A DNA stretch of 64,000 nucleotides. It comes from Nematostella vectensis. Its lineage: Eukaryota > Cnidaria > Anthozoa > Actiniaria > Edwardsiidae. Both the position numbers and the translations under genes were made by a program. This document shows, piece after piece, positions 12,180-22,760 of this stretch. The notes beneath the pieces were generated by a model. The model had not been told where the DNA came from and searched no databases. It saw only the letters and a list, made by a program, of their open reading frames with translations. The stretch is from the NCBI RefSeq assembly GCF_932526225.1, contig NC_064044.1:9806050-9870049 (forward strand), given 5' to 3'. How positions within the stretch are numbered: position 1 is the stretch's first letter; each line of letters begins with the position of its first letter.

Positions 12180-12245
12180 GCATCGGGGGGGGGGGGGGGG
12201 GGGGGGGAGAGGGGCTCTCCATAAAAGTAGACGGTAGTAGCGGAG
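12180..12245. repeat. G-run and end of a dispersed repeat
   Basis: A 23-base G run is followed by 'gagaggggctctccataaaa' and 'gtagacggtagtag'. The inverted end of the small element at 41492-41696 carries the same 'ctccataaaagtagac', so this is a fragment or end of that family. Confidence 0.55.
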
Positions 12246-12269
12246 GCAAGCGCGTAGCTCCATAGGCAT

Positions 12270-12482
12270 AGAAATATGGTATAGGTATGCGACTTGGTTT
12301 TTGTGGTCATCGCGCGGGTACCCTGTGATGTCACTCGCCAGCCAGCCAGCCAGTCAGCCGCGAGACTTCCAGGCCCCACTCGGCCCCGAAATGGCGACTA
12401 AATACAAGCACGGAGCAAGGGAAAAAGTTCTAGTCGATTATGCGATGATTATTTATTTTGCCTCAAATTTTGTGACTTAAGG
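12270..12482 (+). promoter_or_regulatory. CpG-richer leader/promoter-like stretch before a candidate micro-protein
   Basis: CpG and GC content rise relative to the flanks ('catcgcgcgggtaccctgtg', four 'cagc' steps, 'cactcggccccgaaatggcg'). An upstream ATG at 12391 opens a short frame ending before 12483. This looks like a promoter and 5' leader, but the assignment rests on composition and the gene model downstream. Confidence 0.3.
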
Positions 12483-13233
12483 ATGAAGTCAACTAGAGGA
12501 GATCTACTAACATTCATTCACGCCACATTAAAAAGCGAACACAACCACAAGAAAGCGACCAAAAAAAAAAAAAACTATGCAAGGTGAGTTTCGGCGATTT
12601 GTATTGTCTATTGAGGATATGACAGTTATTAGGCTTTTTGTTGTCCTTTTTGTATGCTTTGAGAATGCGAGTACTAAACTAAGTAATCAAATTATTTGAG
12701 CATAACAGCTTTTGTTTTGACATTCTTCGTTTTATCTATATTCTTGATTTTGTTGAATAAAATACAACACAACAAAAACTGGAACTCGACTCTGCCAAAT
12801 TTTCGTCTTTAATAAGACTTCTTCAGGGCAGATTGATTGTGTTGAGATATTTCATAAAGGCTAACCAATATCGTGTTGCATTTGTCAAATACTGCTAAAG
12901 AAGACCGTTCTTTTCTTTATATCCTGTGCTCGTAGTCCTAAGAAGATACATATCCTTAGAAGATACAGCAACTTTTTCAACTTACAAGAGAAATTTTCCT
13001 TACCGAAGATAAAAAAAATCAACCCCTATTTTCAATATGTATTGTTGTTATTGTCTGCATCTTGCATCTCATGTGTTTATTTTTTTTTCAAATAGTTGTG
13101 AAAAATCAGTTAGATTATAAATGGCTTGATAAAAAGATTGTTTTGAAAGAAATAATAAATAATTGTTTTCACTCTTTTATGAACCAGGAACTACCTGAGG
13201 GCCAAGATGAATGCTAAAGACTGGAAGACATGA
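12483..13233 (+). CDS. Candidate two-exon gene for a 48-residue basic protein
   Basis: Exon 1 is 12483-12583 and exon 2 is 13188-13233. The donor is GTGAGT and the acceptor is 'cttttatgaaccag' after a T-rich tract; lengths 101 and 46 sum to 147 bases (48 codons plus TGA). The product starts MKSTRGDLLTFIHATLKSEH, has a Lys-rich middle and ends NYLRAKMNAKDWKT. An AATAAA lies at 13339-13344, about 105 bases after the stop, and a CpG-richer leader precedes it. I do not recognise the family. It is strongly basic with no signal peptide or membrane segment. The 14-base A run in exon 1 would be prone to frameshift. The model could be chance, or a small fast-evolving gene or lncRNA. Confidence 0.35.
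12765..12835. repeat. Dispersed repeat fragment shared with 50953-51131
   Basis: The fragment carries 'aaaaactggaactcgactct' and 'tttaataagacttcttcagg', the same sequence found in inverted arrangement in the small insertion at 50953-51131. It lies in the intron of the candidate micro-protein gene. Confidence 0.7.
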
Positions 13234-13490
13234 GAATTAAAAACCATGTCTTGAAGAGAACAGTAGGATGTTCTTATTCACTAGTCATTTGATACCCCCA
13301 CACCCATGGTCCCATGGAAGGGTGGGGGACTAAACTTTAATAAAAGCCTGTTTCCAAGTTAAGAGTCAAAAACAATACCACCACCCCATATATTTTGTTT
13401 AAAAAGTGGTCTAAAACCCCACATTAACCCCTGACTTCTGCGGGGGCGCAAAAGACTAGTTCATTACTATGTGATTCAGTAGTACACACT
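13234..13490. other. 3' flank of the candidate micro-protein gene
   Basis: Contains the AATAAA at 13339-13344. No other feature seen. Confidence 0.3.
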
Positions 13491-13494
13491 CAAT

Positions 13495-14830
13495 AGGTTT
13501 TTTAGAACAAAATACTTATATAATATAAAACTAAAAACAAACTTTTGCTTTTTAAATAATAAATCTGTAAAGAAAACAGTTATCTATCAGCCTAACGATA
13601 ATGGGAAAGGGGATATTTTATAAAAGTTCTGAATATAATTATCACATTATTGTTATTATATTTTCTTTTCAAACATTTAAGGAAGAGTCATATTTCTTCC
13701 TTTTTCTTCTCCCTGTTTACTATTTTTATGCAATTGATGCTCTTTGCTATTTCCCCTCTACACCAAAAATAAATTAATGAACAGATTTGATTTTAAATTA
13801 GAAATTTTCATTTATTACTTTCACTTCTATTTTCGAGGTTTAGATTTATTTCATTGGAATAGTTAGATCCAGGGTTTCTCAAAACACCAAAATATAATGC
13901 ATTACTGGATATATTTGTAGATATTAATTCCCCTGGGGATGGAAAATCACCACTTAAAATGGTACATTAAAACTTCAGCATTGCATCTTATCTAAAATTG
14001 TGTCTGACACTATATTCCATCTTTGAAATCCTGTTTCATCCATTACTTGTTCTTCGCAAGAACAAAGCTTGTCAGAATGTAGCTTTGCAAATGTACATTA
14101 ATGGAACTTTTATTAAAGGAAAGGGTTTTTTAGGGCAAGATACTTAAACTTTATAACACTAGCCACAACCTTGTTCTTTTTCAATAATAGAATTCTGTTT
14201 AAATAGCTTGGATAGCAAAGACATGGCCTCTTTAGAGGCCTGTGGTGGTGAAAGGGTTAAGATAATGGGAAAGGGGAAATGTCAAGAAATTCTCAATCAA
14301 ATTATTTTCATTACTGTTATATTTTTTTTCACTAAACCTTTCAAGTTGAGTCAATTCACTTTATATCTCCTCTGCCGTCGATTATTTTTTAGTCAATTGA
14401 TATTCTTTGCTTCCTCTCTACCCCAAACATAGATCAACGAAAGGGTTTGGTTTGAAATTAGAAGTTAGAATTTTCAATCTGTTTTTTCTTCATTGTATTC
14501 ATTTGGGAGTAGGCTACCAGCAACAAGGCCACTAATATGGTAAAGGGGGGTGCACCAATATGTAATGCATGAAAGGAGATATATTTTTGGATTTTAATTT
14601 CCAGACATTTTTCTGAATATTCGGTCCAATGAAGGAGAGAATCGCCACTAAATCAATACATAAAAATTACAGTATGGCATCTAAACAGTCTAAATATATT
14701 ATTTTGAATCTTTGGAATGCTGTTACATCCATGACATTTTCTGCACAAGGGCAAAGCTTGTGGGAGTATTGTTTTGATTAAAAAAATTATTCATAATAGA
14801 ACTTATATGATGGGACATAAGAATTTACCA
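13495..14830. repeat. Old, diverged tandem duplication, unit about 630-660 bp
   Basis: Landmarks of 13495-14108 recur in the same order in 14123-14830: 'ggttttttag', 'gataatgggaaaggggaaat' (versus '...ggggatat'), 'caattgatgctctttgct' (versus 'caattgatattctttgct'), 'ctctaccccaaacatagatc' and 'gcaaagcttgt'. Divergence and indels are substantial. No gene is seen in either copy. Confidence 0.65.
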
Positions 14831-15061
14831 TTAGACTTTTGACAACTTTGACAGCCATATCCACACCAGGAATTGTGTTTGTTAACTTTGATGTACTGCA
14901 TAATTTAAATTATTGAATAAGGCCTGGATCCATTTGGTTGGTACAATAAATAAATCTCAGTAGAGAGCAGGATCCTAGATCCCCTAGCAGGATCCTATAT
15001 CCTATATCAGTCAACACAAAAGGTGTTCAATGCTGGCTCCGCTTTTAGGCAGTGCCTAAAT

Positions 15062-15390
15062 CTATATATTAGACAGTTTTAGGGTAAAGTAGACAGTTTT
15101 AGGGTAAAGTAGACGGTAGTAGACAGTTTTAGGGTAAAGTAGACGGTAGAAGACAGTTTTAGGGTAAAGTAGACGGTAGTAGACAGTTTTAGGGTAAAGT
15201 AGACGGTAGTAGACAGTTTTAGGGTAAAGTAGACGGTAGTAGACAGTTTTAGGGTAAAGTAGACGGTAGTAGACAGTTTTAGGGTAAAGTAGACGGTAGT
15301 AGACAGTTTTAGGGTAAAGTAGACGGTAGTAGACAGTTTTAGGGTAAAGTAGACGGTAGTAGACAGGTTTTGGATATAAAACTCTACTCA
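15062..15390. repeat. Minisatellite, 30 bp unit
   Basis: About ten nearly identical copies of 'agacagttttagggtaaagt' plus 'agacggtagt'. The low variation implies recent expansion. The repeat peptide frame on the minus strand (15062-15391) is a consequence of the 30-base period and is not a gene. Sixteen bases of the unit (aaagtagacggtagta) also occur at 12225-12240. Confidence 0.95.
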
Positions 15391-15830
15391 CTGCTGTCCC
15401 TTATTAGGGGGTGTTCAAAATTTGTCCGCTTTCTGCTATCCCTTAGATGCCTTCACGCTAGTGAATCCTCATATTCTAATAATAACTGCACATGAATGAA
15501 GTCAGAAAAGCGGTGTGCTCAATGGTGACGTCTTAAAGGACTGCAACTCAGGAAAGCTGAAAATCCTGATGCGCTCTCTTTTATGGATAAGTGCTATCCC
15601 TTGGGGTTAAAATTGATTTCGCCGACGATCACTGCGTCTGTTTTTATGGGATGGGACTTCAAGTAATGCCCCAAAGGCAGTACTTCATGTATGGTTAGGG
15701 TTAGGGAGATTCAGTGCCAGTTCATTGAGTATTACATGAAGTACTCCGTTTGCGTTGATCATCAGGTTGATAACTACGGTGGCCCACAGGGGTCAAACAC
15801 AAATCAAATAGCAAAACACATTTACAAATT
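15391..15830. other. Intergenic DNA, nothing recognised
   Basis: No gene or RNA seen. It ends at the 19 bp array that flanks the zinc-ribbon sequence. Confidence 0.35.
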
Positions 15831-15837
15831 GAAGACA

Positions 15838-16012
15838 CATTCGCAAAAGATGAAAACACATTCGCAAATCCAAAAACACATTCGCAAATCCAAAACACAT
15901 TCGCAAATTCAAAAACACATTCGCAAATCCAAAACACATTCGCAAATTCAAAAACACATTCGCAAATCCAAAACACATTCGCAAATTCAAAAACACATTC
16001 GCATTCAAAACA
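15838..16012. repeat. Minisatellite, unit 18-19 bp
   Basis: About nine copies of 'acacattcgcaaatccaaa' or 'acacattcgcaaattcaaaa'. One and a half inverted copies lie at 17158-17186, at the far end of the inverted pair described next. Confidence 0.9.
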
Positions 16013-16077
16013 CATTCGACCTAGGCTCCCTCCTATATCAAATAAAGGATCGGTTACCAAGTCTCCCCGTGTCCGCC

Positions 16078-16425
16078 ATGTTTTGCAGCAAATGTGGAAT
16101 CGCTCTTGAAACTTGCTTTGATTTCTGTCCAAAATGCGGAGAAAAAGTCAAGAAGGAAGGCGAACATGAGCATTATGTAGATGAAAAACAGGTAATCTAG
16201 AGTTACTTCTATGCAGGATATAAATACGATGCGATACGTTGCTTTCTTGATCAACATCATGGAATCGAAATGTCAATGTCTACATTGAAGAGGAGATTAA
16301 GAGAATATGGCCTTAAAAAAAAGGGAGCTGATCTCGATGACAACGAGGTTAAATGTATAATCCAAAAAGAGGTTGCAATGTGACATACCCTTCGCCTCAT
16401 GCATGGAGTAAACATGTTAGCTCTT
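16078..16425 (+). pseudogene. Broken zinc-ribbon/helix-turn-helix transposase- or integrase-like gene
   Basis: The start MFCSKCGIALETCFDFCPKC is a C-x2-C...C-x2-C zinc ribbon. It is followed after a TAG (16198-16200) by SYFYAGYKYDAIRCFLDQHH and MSTLKRRLREYGLKKKGAD, which read as a helix-turn-helix like those preceding integrase-type DDE domains. A TGA at 16381 breaks the frame again, and the similarity then fades without any catalytic region. Two in-frame stops and missing catalytic domain mark it as dead. The Met after 'gtgtccgcc' is the likely original start, because the inverted copy at 17092 begins at the same place. The family assignment to integrase-like element proteins of aquatic animals is from general knowledge and is moderate. 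Confidence 0.55.
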
Positions 16426-16994
16426 GAGAGCTAGAAAAACAACGAAACAGAGAAAAATATAAAGGAATAAGAGCATAATAAAAATACTAATATAATGCTT
16501 TTAAGTGGTATGCTGCAAAATATCCTACAGGTGTCACTTGTATTATGTTTTTTTTTATTTCCTTTATTGACTTTGTAATCCAGTCAGTAACAAGAATATT
16601 TGCATATCTTTTTTATTGTTACAGATAATAAAAGATAGAGTGGTTTCAATAACCGGTAATCTGTTAAACACAAACTAATTGTAGTTAGTATAAATTCACT
16701 CGCATTCTATAACGAATCGTGCAATCTGATTGGCTACCATACTATCTATTGAGCCATAGATAGGGAAAATCTCTAAACCTGTATTAATTTTGCATTCATT
16801 TATAAACTTGAATTTAATTTTATGGTAGAATGTGAGTTGATTTATATACAAAAACAATTAGACAACTCGTACGAATGTCAAACCAACGTTTACTTTAACC
16901 ATTTCGCAATTCACACCTGTCGCCTTCTTCCCGCCCTTTGCTCGCTTATTGGGACGAAAAAAAACGCTCTTTTTTTGCTTGAACGACGCTGCTT

Positions 16995-17098
16995 TGTGTA
17001 CTTCGCCTTCTTTCTTGACTTTTTCTCCGCATTTTGGACAGAAATCAAAGCAAGTTTCAAGAGCGAATCCACATTTGCTGCAAAACATGGCGGACACG
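16995..17098 (-). pseudogene. Inverted truncated copy of the zinc-ribbon segment
   Basis: On the minus strand it starts MSAMFCSKCGFALETCFDFC, followed by PKCGEKVKKEGE, and then diverges at once into unrelated sequence. Only the zinc-ribbon first 30 or so codons are present. It forms the right arm of the inverted pair. Confidence 0.65.
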
Positions 17099-17186
17099 AG
17101 GCGACTTGGTAACCGTCCTTCCTTTGATATAGGAGGGAGCCTGGGTCGAATGTTTTTTTGAATTTGCGAATGTGTTTTGGATTTGT

Positions 17187-17334
17187 CACTGAGGGGCGTT
17201 ACTTATTGGCTTAGCAAACTCAGAGACGTCACTGACTCGTTGGGTAAAATGAGGCTCCACTGATTGGCTGAGTAAAGTGAGGAATGTCACTGATTGGCTT
17301 GGTAGATTGAAGGAATTCACTGATGGCTGGGTGA
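17187..17334. repeat. Short degenerate tandem array (about 50 bp unit) interrupted by the foldback element
   Basis: Repeats of 'cactgattggct' followed by 'gtaaa.tga' occur here and continue on the other side of the foldback element at 23331-23420 ('ggctgggtgaactgagggg', 'tttggcttggttgattgaag'). The array appears to have been split by the insertion. Confidence 0.6.
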
Positions 17335-18313
17335 CCATAGTAAAGCTGGCAGGCAACTCAGCAGGCAACTCAGTGAAGTTAACAGGCAACTCAAATGTGA
17401 TGATTTGTTTAATATCTCGGCAGGTATATGGCCGATTGTCACGAAATTTTGACACGATTGTACAAAAAGTACAACAAACATATTCATGCATGTATGATAT
17501 CCAATATTATTAATCACGTGACTGTGTGACGTTGAACGTTCCAGCAGGCAAGTCGTTACATCACAATTGTCGCAATATCTACGTCCCATTTTCACCGACA
17601 ATCATCAAACTTTAACATAAATGTACAAATGTGATAACGAAGACAACGCCTTATTAGTTATTCTCATGACGTCATCAATCACGTGACCGTGGGAAAAACA
17701 TATCAATATTTGGGTGACCTTCAAACCCGCTCGGTCAATCTCTGGGAGGCCTGGGTCTAAGAGCTTTTCAAGATTAGTGAGATACAAATTTGACCAAGCT
17801 GTCAGGTTTTTTGACAAATTCTTGCCGCGAGTCTCAAATTGACAGGAATAAGCATTTTTCACCATGTTTTCTGTAGATCGGGGAGCGGGAAAACTTTAGC
17901 TTTTCTAAATATGGGCATCAATGACCATATAAGGCAATGCAAACGAAGGACACTATCCTTAAGAAATATGTTTGATATGTATTTTCTCGAGTTCCTATTG
18001 AGAAAACATTACGAAACTTTCGAAATATGACAAATAGCACATGGGATTTTGCAATTATGAACTTTAAAAATTTGACGTCATCAATCACGTGACCGTGGGA
18101 AAAATGTCGACATCTAGAGTTCTGACTGATATAACAGTACGAAACTTTCGAAATATCACAAATAGCACATGAGATTTTACAATGATGAACTTTTAAAATA
18201 TGACGTCATCAATCACGTGACCGTGGGAGAAAAGTCGATATCTAGAGTTCTGAGTTAAATAACAGTACGAAACTTTCGAAATACGACAAATTATGTATGT
18301 CGTTATTAAAGCC

Positions 18314-19150
18314 TCACTTTTTTGGAATTTTTTCGTGATTTACTTTAATAAAAACAATACTCGTTAATAATAATAACTCGTTATGAAATTTGAATATCGT
18401 ATTCATCGTTGTTAAATGTTCACTTTTTGGTATTTGTACGTGATTTACTTTAATAAAAACATATAGCAGGCAACTCGACAGTACAGCAGGTAACTCGTTA
18501 TGCGCTGGGAATATCGTATTCGTCGTCATTCAAGCTTCACTTTTTTGGAATTTGTACGTGATTTACTTTAATAAAAACATATAGCAGGCAACTCGACAGT
18601 ACAGCAGGTAACTCGTTATGCGCTGGGAATATCGCATTCCTCGTTGTTTAATGCATTTTGTTGGTATTTGTACGTGATTTACTTTAATAAAAACATACAG
18701 CAGGCAACTCAACAGTACAGCAGGTAACTCGTTATGCACTGGGAATATCGTATTCGTCGTTGTTAAATGTTCACTTTTTGATAATTGTGCGTGATTTACT
18801 TTTATAAAAACATATAGCAGGCAACTCGACAGTACAGCAGGTAACTCGTGATGCACTGGGAATATCGCATTCGTCGTTGATTAATGTTCACTTTTTGTTA
18901 TTTGTACGTGATTTACTTTAATAAAAACATACAGCAGGCAACTCAACAGTACAGCAGGTAACTCGTTATACACTGGGAACATTGTATTCGTTGTTGTTAC
19001 AGCTTCACTTTTTGGCATTTGTACGTGATTTACTTTAATAAAAACATATAACAGGCAACTCGACAGTACAGCAGGTAACTCGTTATGCACTTGGAATATC
19101 GCATTCAGTGTTATGAAATGTTCACTTTATTGGCATTTGTAGGTGATACA
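18314..19150 (-). repeat. 117 bp tandem array, reverse orientation
   Basis: About seven units in the left arm of the foldback element. Each contains 'agcaggcaactcgacagtac' then 'agcaggtaactcgttatgc', which reads as the element's own end motif (gcaggcaactc) iterated. The open frame is an array artefact. Confidence 0.9.
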
Positions 19151-19523
19151 CTCTGATAAAAACATATACTATATTACTTCTCAAGTACTCCATGACGCAA
19201 ACTTATTTTGAAATTTTAAAACACCAGTATGAAGAGAATACCAAACCCCCTAATCATGTTGGAAAGTAGATATAATACATCAACACTGTACTATGTCCGC
19301 TACATCTACTAATGTTAAAATTGTGCAAATACAATAGAAAGAAAGCTATAGCAAAGACAAATAATACAATATTCATAAAAATTGGGGGGGCTCAATACAG
19401 AAATATTAGGAAAATATTTGGGGACACAGCCACGCCCCTCCTGATTATTTCCTTATAATTTTTGAAAATATTAGGGGGGTCACTTGCCCCAAGTGCCCCA
19501 CCCCTTGCTACGGCCATTTAACA

Positions 19524-21985
19524 ATGAAGAATACAATATTCCCAGTGCATAACGAGTTACCTGCTGTACTGTCGAGTTGCCTGCTATTTTTTTTTATTAA
19601 AGTAAATCATGTACAAATACCAAAAAGTGAACATTTAACAACGACGAATACGATATTCCCAGCGCATAACGAGTTACCTGCTGTACTGTCGAGTTGCCTG
19701 CTATATGTTTTTATTAAAGTAAATCACGTACAAATACCAAAAAGTGAACATTTAATAATGAAGAATACAATCTTCCCAGTGCATAACGAGTTACCTGCTG
19801 TACTATCGAGTTGCCTGCTATATGTTTTTATTAAAGTAAATCACGCACAATTACCAAAAAGTGAACATTCAACAACGACGAATACGATATTCCCAGTGCA
19901 TAACGAGTTACCTGCTGTACTGTTGAGTTGCCTGCTATATGATTTTATTAAAGTAAATCACGTACAAATTCCAAAAAAGTGAAGCTTGAATGACGACGAA
20001 TACGATATTCCCAGCGCATAACGAGTTACCTGCTGTACTGTCGAGTTGCCTGCTATATGTTTTTATCAGAGTAAATCACTTACAAATGCCTAAAAAGTGA
20101 AGCTTAAGAAACGGAGAATACTATATTCCCAGTGCATAACGAGTTACCTGCTGATGTACTGTCGAGTTGCCTGCTATATGTTTTTATTAAAGTAAATCAT
20201 GTACAAATACCAAAAAGTGAACGTTTAACAACGACGAATACGATATTCCCAGCGCATAACGAGTTACCTGCTGTACTTTCGAGTTGCCTGCTATATGTTT
20301 TTATTAAAGTAAATCACGTACAAATTCCAAAAAAGTGAAGCTTGAATGACGACGAATATGATATTCCCAGTGCATAGCAAGGTACCTGCTGTACTGTCGA
20401 GTTGCCTGCTATATGTTTTTATCAGAGTAAATCACTTACAAATGCCTAAAAAGTGAAGCTTAAACAACGGAGAATACAATATTCCCAGTGCATAACGAGT
20501 TACCTGCTGTACTATCGAGTTGCCTGCTATATGTTTTTATTAAAGTAAATCACGTATAAATACCAAAAAGTGAACATTTAACAACGACGAACACGATATT
20601 CCCAGCGCATAACGAGTTACCTGCTGTACTGTCGAGTTGCCTGCTATATGATTTTATTAAAGTAAATCACGTACAAATTCCAAAAAAGTGAAGCTTGAAT
20701 GACGACGAATACGATATTCCCAGCGCATAACGAGTTACCTGCTGTACTGTCGAGTTGCCTGCTATATGTTTTTATCAGAGTAAATCACTTACAAATGCCT
20801 AAAAAGTGAAGCTTAAGAAACGGAGAATACTATATTCCCAGTGCATAACGAGTTACCTGCTGTTGTACTGTCGAGTTGCCTGCTATATGTTTTTATTAAA
20901 GTAAATCATGTACAAATACCAAAAAGTGAACGTTTAACAACGACGAATACGATATTCCCAGCGCATAACGAGTTACCTGCTGTACTTTCGAGTTGCCTGC
21001 TATATGTTTTTATTAAAGTAAATCACGTACAAATTCCAAAAAAGTGAAGCTTGAATGACGACGAATACTCCCAGTGCATAGCAAGGTACCTGCTGTACTG
21101 TCGAGTTGCCTGCTATATGTTTTTATCAGAGTAAATCACTTACAAATGCCTAAAAAGTGAAGCTTAAACAACGGAGAATACAATATTCCCAGTGCATAAC
21201 GAGTTACCTGCTGTACTGTCGAGTTGCCTGCTATATGTTTTTATTAAAGTAAATCACGTACAAATTCCAAAAAAGTGAAGCTTGAATGACGACGAATATG
21301 ATATTCCCAGTGCATAACGAGGTAACTGCTGTACTGTCGAGTTGCCTGCTAAATGTTTTTATTAAAGTAAAGCACGTATAAATACCAAAAAGTGAACATT
21401 CAACAACGACGAATACGATATTCCCAGTGCATAACGAGTTACCTGCTGTACTATCGAGTTGCCTGCTATATGTTTTTATTAAAGTAAACCACGCACAAAT
21501 ACCAAAAAGTGAACATTTAATAATGAAGAATACAATCTTCCCAGTGCATAACGAGTTACCTGCTGTACTGTCGAGTTGCCTGCTATATGTTTTTATTAAA
21601 GTAAATCACGCACAATTACCAAAAAGTGAACATTCAACAACGACGAATACGATATTCCCAGCGTATAACGAGTTACCTGCTATACTGTCGAGTTGCCTGC
21701 TATATGTTTTTTATTAAAGTAAATCACGTATAAATGCCAAAAAGTAAACATTTAACAACCACGAATACAATATTCCCAGTGCATAACGAGTTACCTGCTG
21801 TACTGTCGAGTTGCCTGCTATATGTTTTTAATAAATATAAACACGTACAAATGCCAAAAAGTGAAGCTGTAACAACAACGAATACAATATTCCCAGTGTA
21901 TAACGAGTTACCTGCTGTACTGTCGAGTTGCCTGTTATATGTTTTTGTTCGAGTAAATTACGTACAAATGCCAAAAAGTTAACAT
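19524..21985 (+). repeat. 117 bp tandem array, forward orientation
   Basis: About 21 units with 'cataacgagttacctgctgt', 'gtcgagttgcctgctatatg' and 'attaaagtaaatcacgtaca'. Some blocks of about 700 bp are themselves repeated (about 20010-20480 resembles 20720-21180), showing segmental expansion within the array. The right arm is three times longer than the left. Confidence 0.9.
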
Positions 21986-21987
21986 TT

Positions 21988-22530
21988 AAATCTGGTATTC
22001 GTACCGAGGCGTCTGTGTGGGGTTATAAAATGTATGGTAATAGACGTTAGTGCGTGGGTTAAAGTGTGCAATTATGGCTATTATATATGGTGTATTGCAT
22101 TGGGGATGTTAGTTAAGAGTTGTGGCTATAAATGAAAGGTAGAAAACGGGCTTGGAGTTAGGGCAGTACAGTGTATTTGACCTTGGAACGAGGGTGATAA
22201 TTACCTGTTGATAATTTCCTGTGAGTGTAATGTGAGCTTGTGAAAAATCAAGTCAATAACAAGACCGGTGAGGAATAATATCTGAAAGCGTGCAGATAGG
22301 GGACAAAGCAATGATGGCAAATAGAAGATAGATAGTGGTTATATAACTATTGGACAGTTGGCTCCTTGAGTATGGGTTTTTATATTGTGTCGTGTAGAGA
22401 GAGTTTGTTAGGATTCGCGCTCTACGTTAGTGACTGATAATCGATGAGCTTAAGCGATGGCCCATATCGAGCGAAAATAATACGCGTAGATATGGCAGAG
22501 AAACGGTAGGAATTACAGTGCAGGTTAAGA
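21988..22530. mobile_element. Insertion of the left end of the 'ggtattcgtacc' element into the foldback array
   Basis: The 117 bp unit breaks at 'aagttaacattta' and is followed by 'ctggtattcgtaccgaggcg' and about 540 bases matching 6154-6720. This includes 'ggctattatatatggtgtat' and 'gaaaataatacgcg'. The array resumes at 'gtaaatcacgtgcaagtgcc' (22533). It is a nested, truncated copy. Confidence 0.75.
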
Positions 22531-22532
22531 TG

Positions 22533-22760
22533 TGTAAATCACGTGCAAGTGCCAAAAGTTAACATTTAACAACGACGAATACGATAGTTCCAGTATATGT
22601 TTCTATTCGAGTTAATCACTTACAAATGCCAAAAAAGTGAAGCTTTAATAACGACGAATACGATATTCCCAGTGCATCACGAGTTACCTGCTGTACTGTC
22701 AAGTTGCCTGCTATATGTTTTTATAAAAGTAAATCACGAAAACATTCCAAAAAAGTGAGG
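22533..22760. repeat. Terminal units of the right 117 bp array
   Basis: One partial and one nearly full unit after the nested insertion, leading into the non-array part of the right arm at about 22760. Confidence 0.7.

Larger units (their letters stand above)
16003..17186. mobile_element. Inverted pair of a zinc-ribbon coding segment, about 155-180 bp arms
   Basis: The left arm (about 16008-16163) and right arm (about 17004-17161) are inverted copies. Both include 'aggctccctcctatatcaaa', 'gtgtccgccatgttttgcag' and the code for MFCSKCG...FDFCPKCGEKVKKEGE. The unique spacer is about 840 bp. The 18-19 bp array flanks the left arm and a remnant flanks the right. The structure looks like two abutting, oppositely oriented 5' ends of a gene-carrying mobile element, or a long-inverted-repeat derivative of it. 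Confidence 0.65.

Noticed and set aside
15062-15390. Interstitial telomere repeat because of TTTAGGG in each unit
   Set aside because: Only one TTTAGGG per 30 bp unit; not a TTAGGG array.
15062-15391. 109-codon frame of YYRLLYPKTV repeats
   Set aside because: A 30 bp period keeps one frame open by arithmetic; no promoter, splice or family signal.
18563-21982. Repeated open frames encoding HNELPAVLSSCLLYVFIKVN-type peptides
   Set aside because: The 117 bp unit is a multiple of three (39 codons), so any stop-free unit reads as a repeat protein. Frames break at unit variants and occur in both directions.
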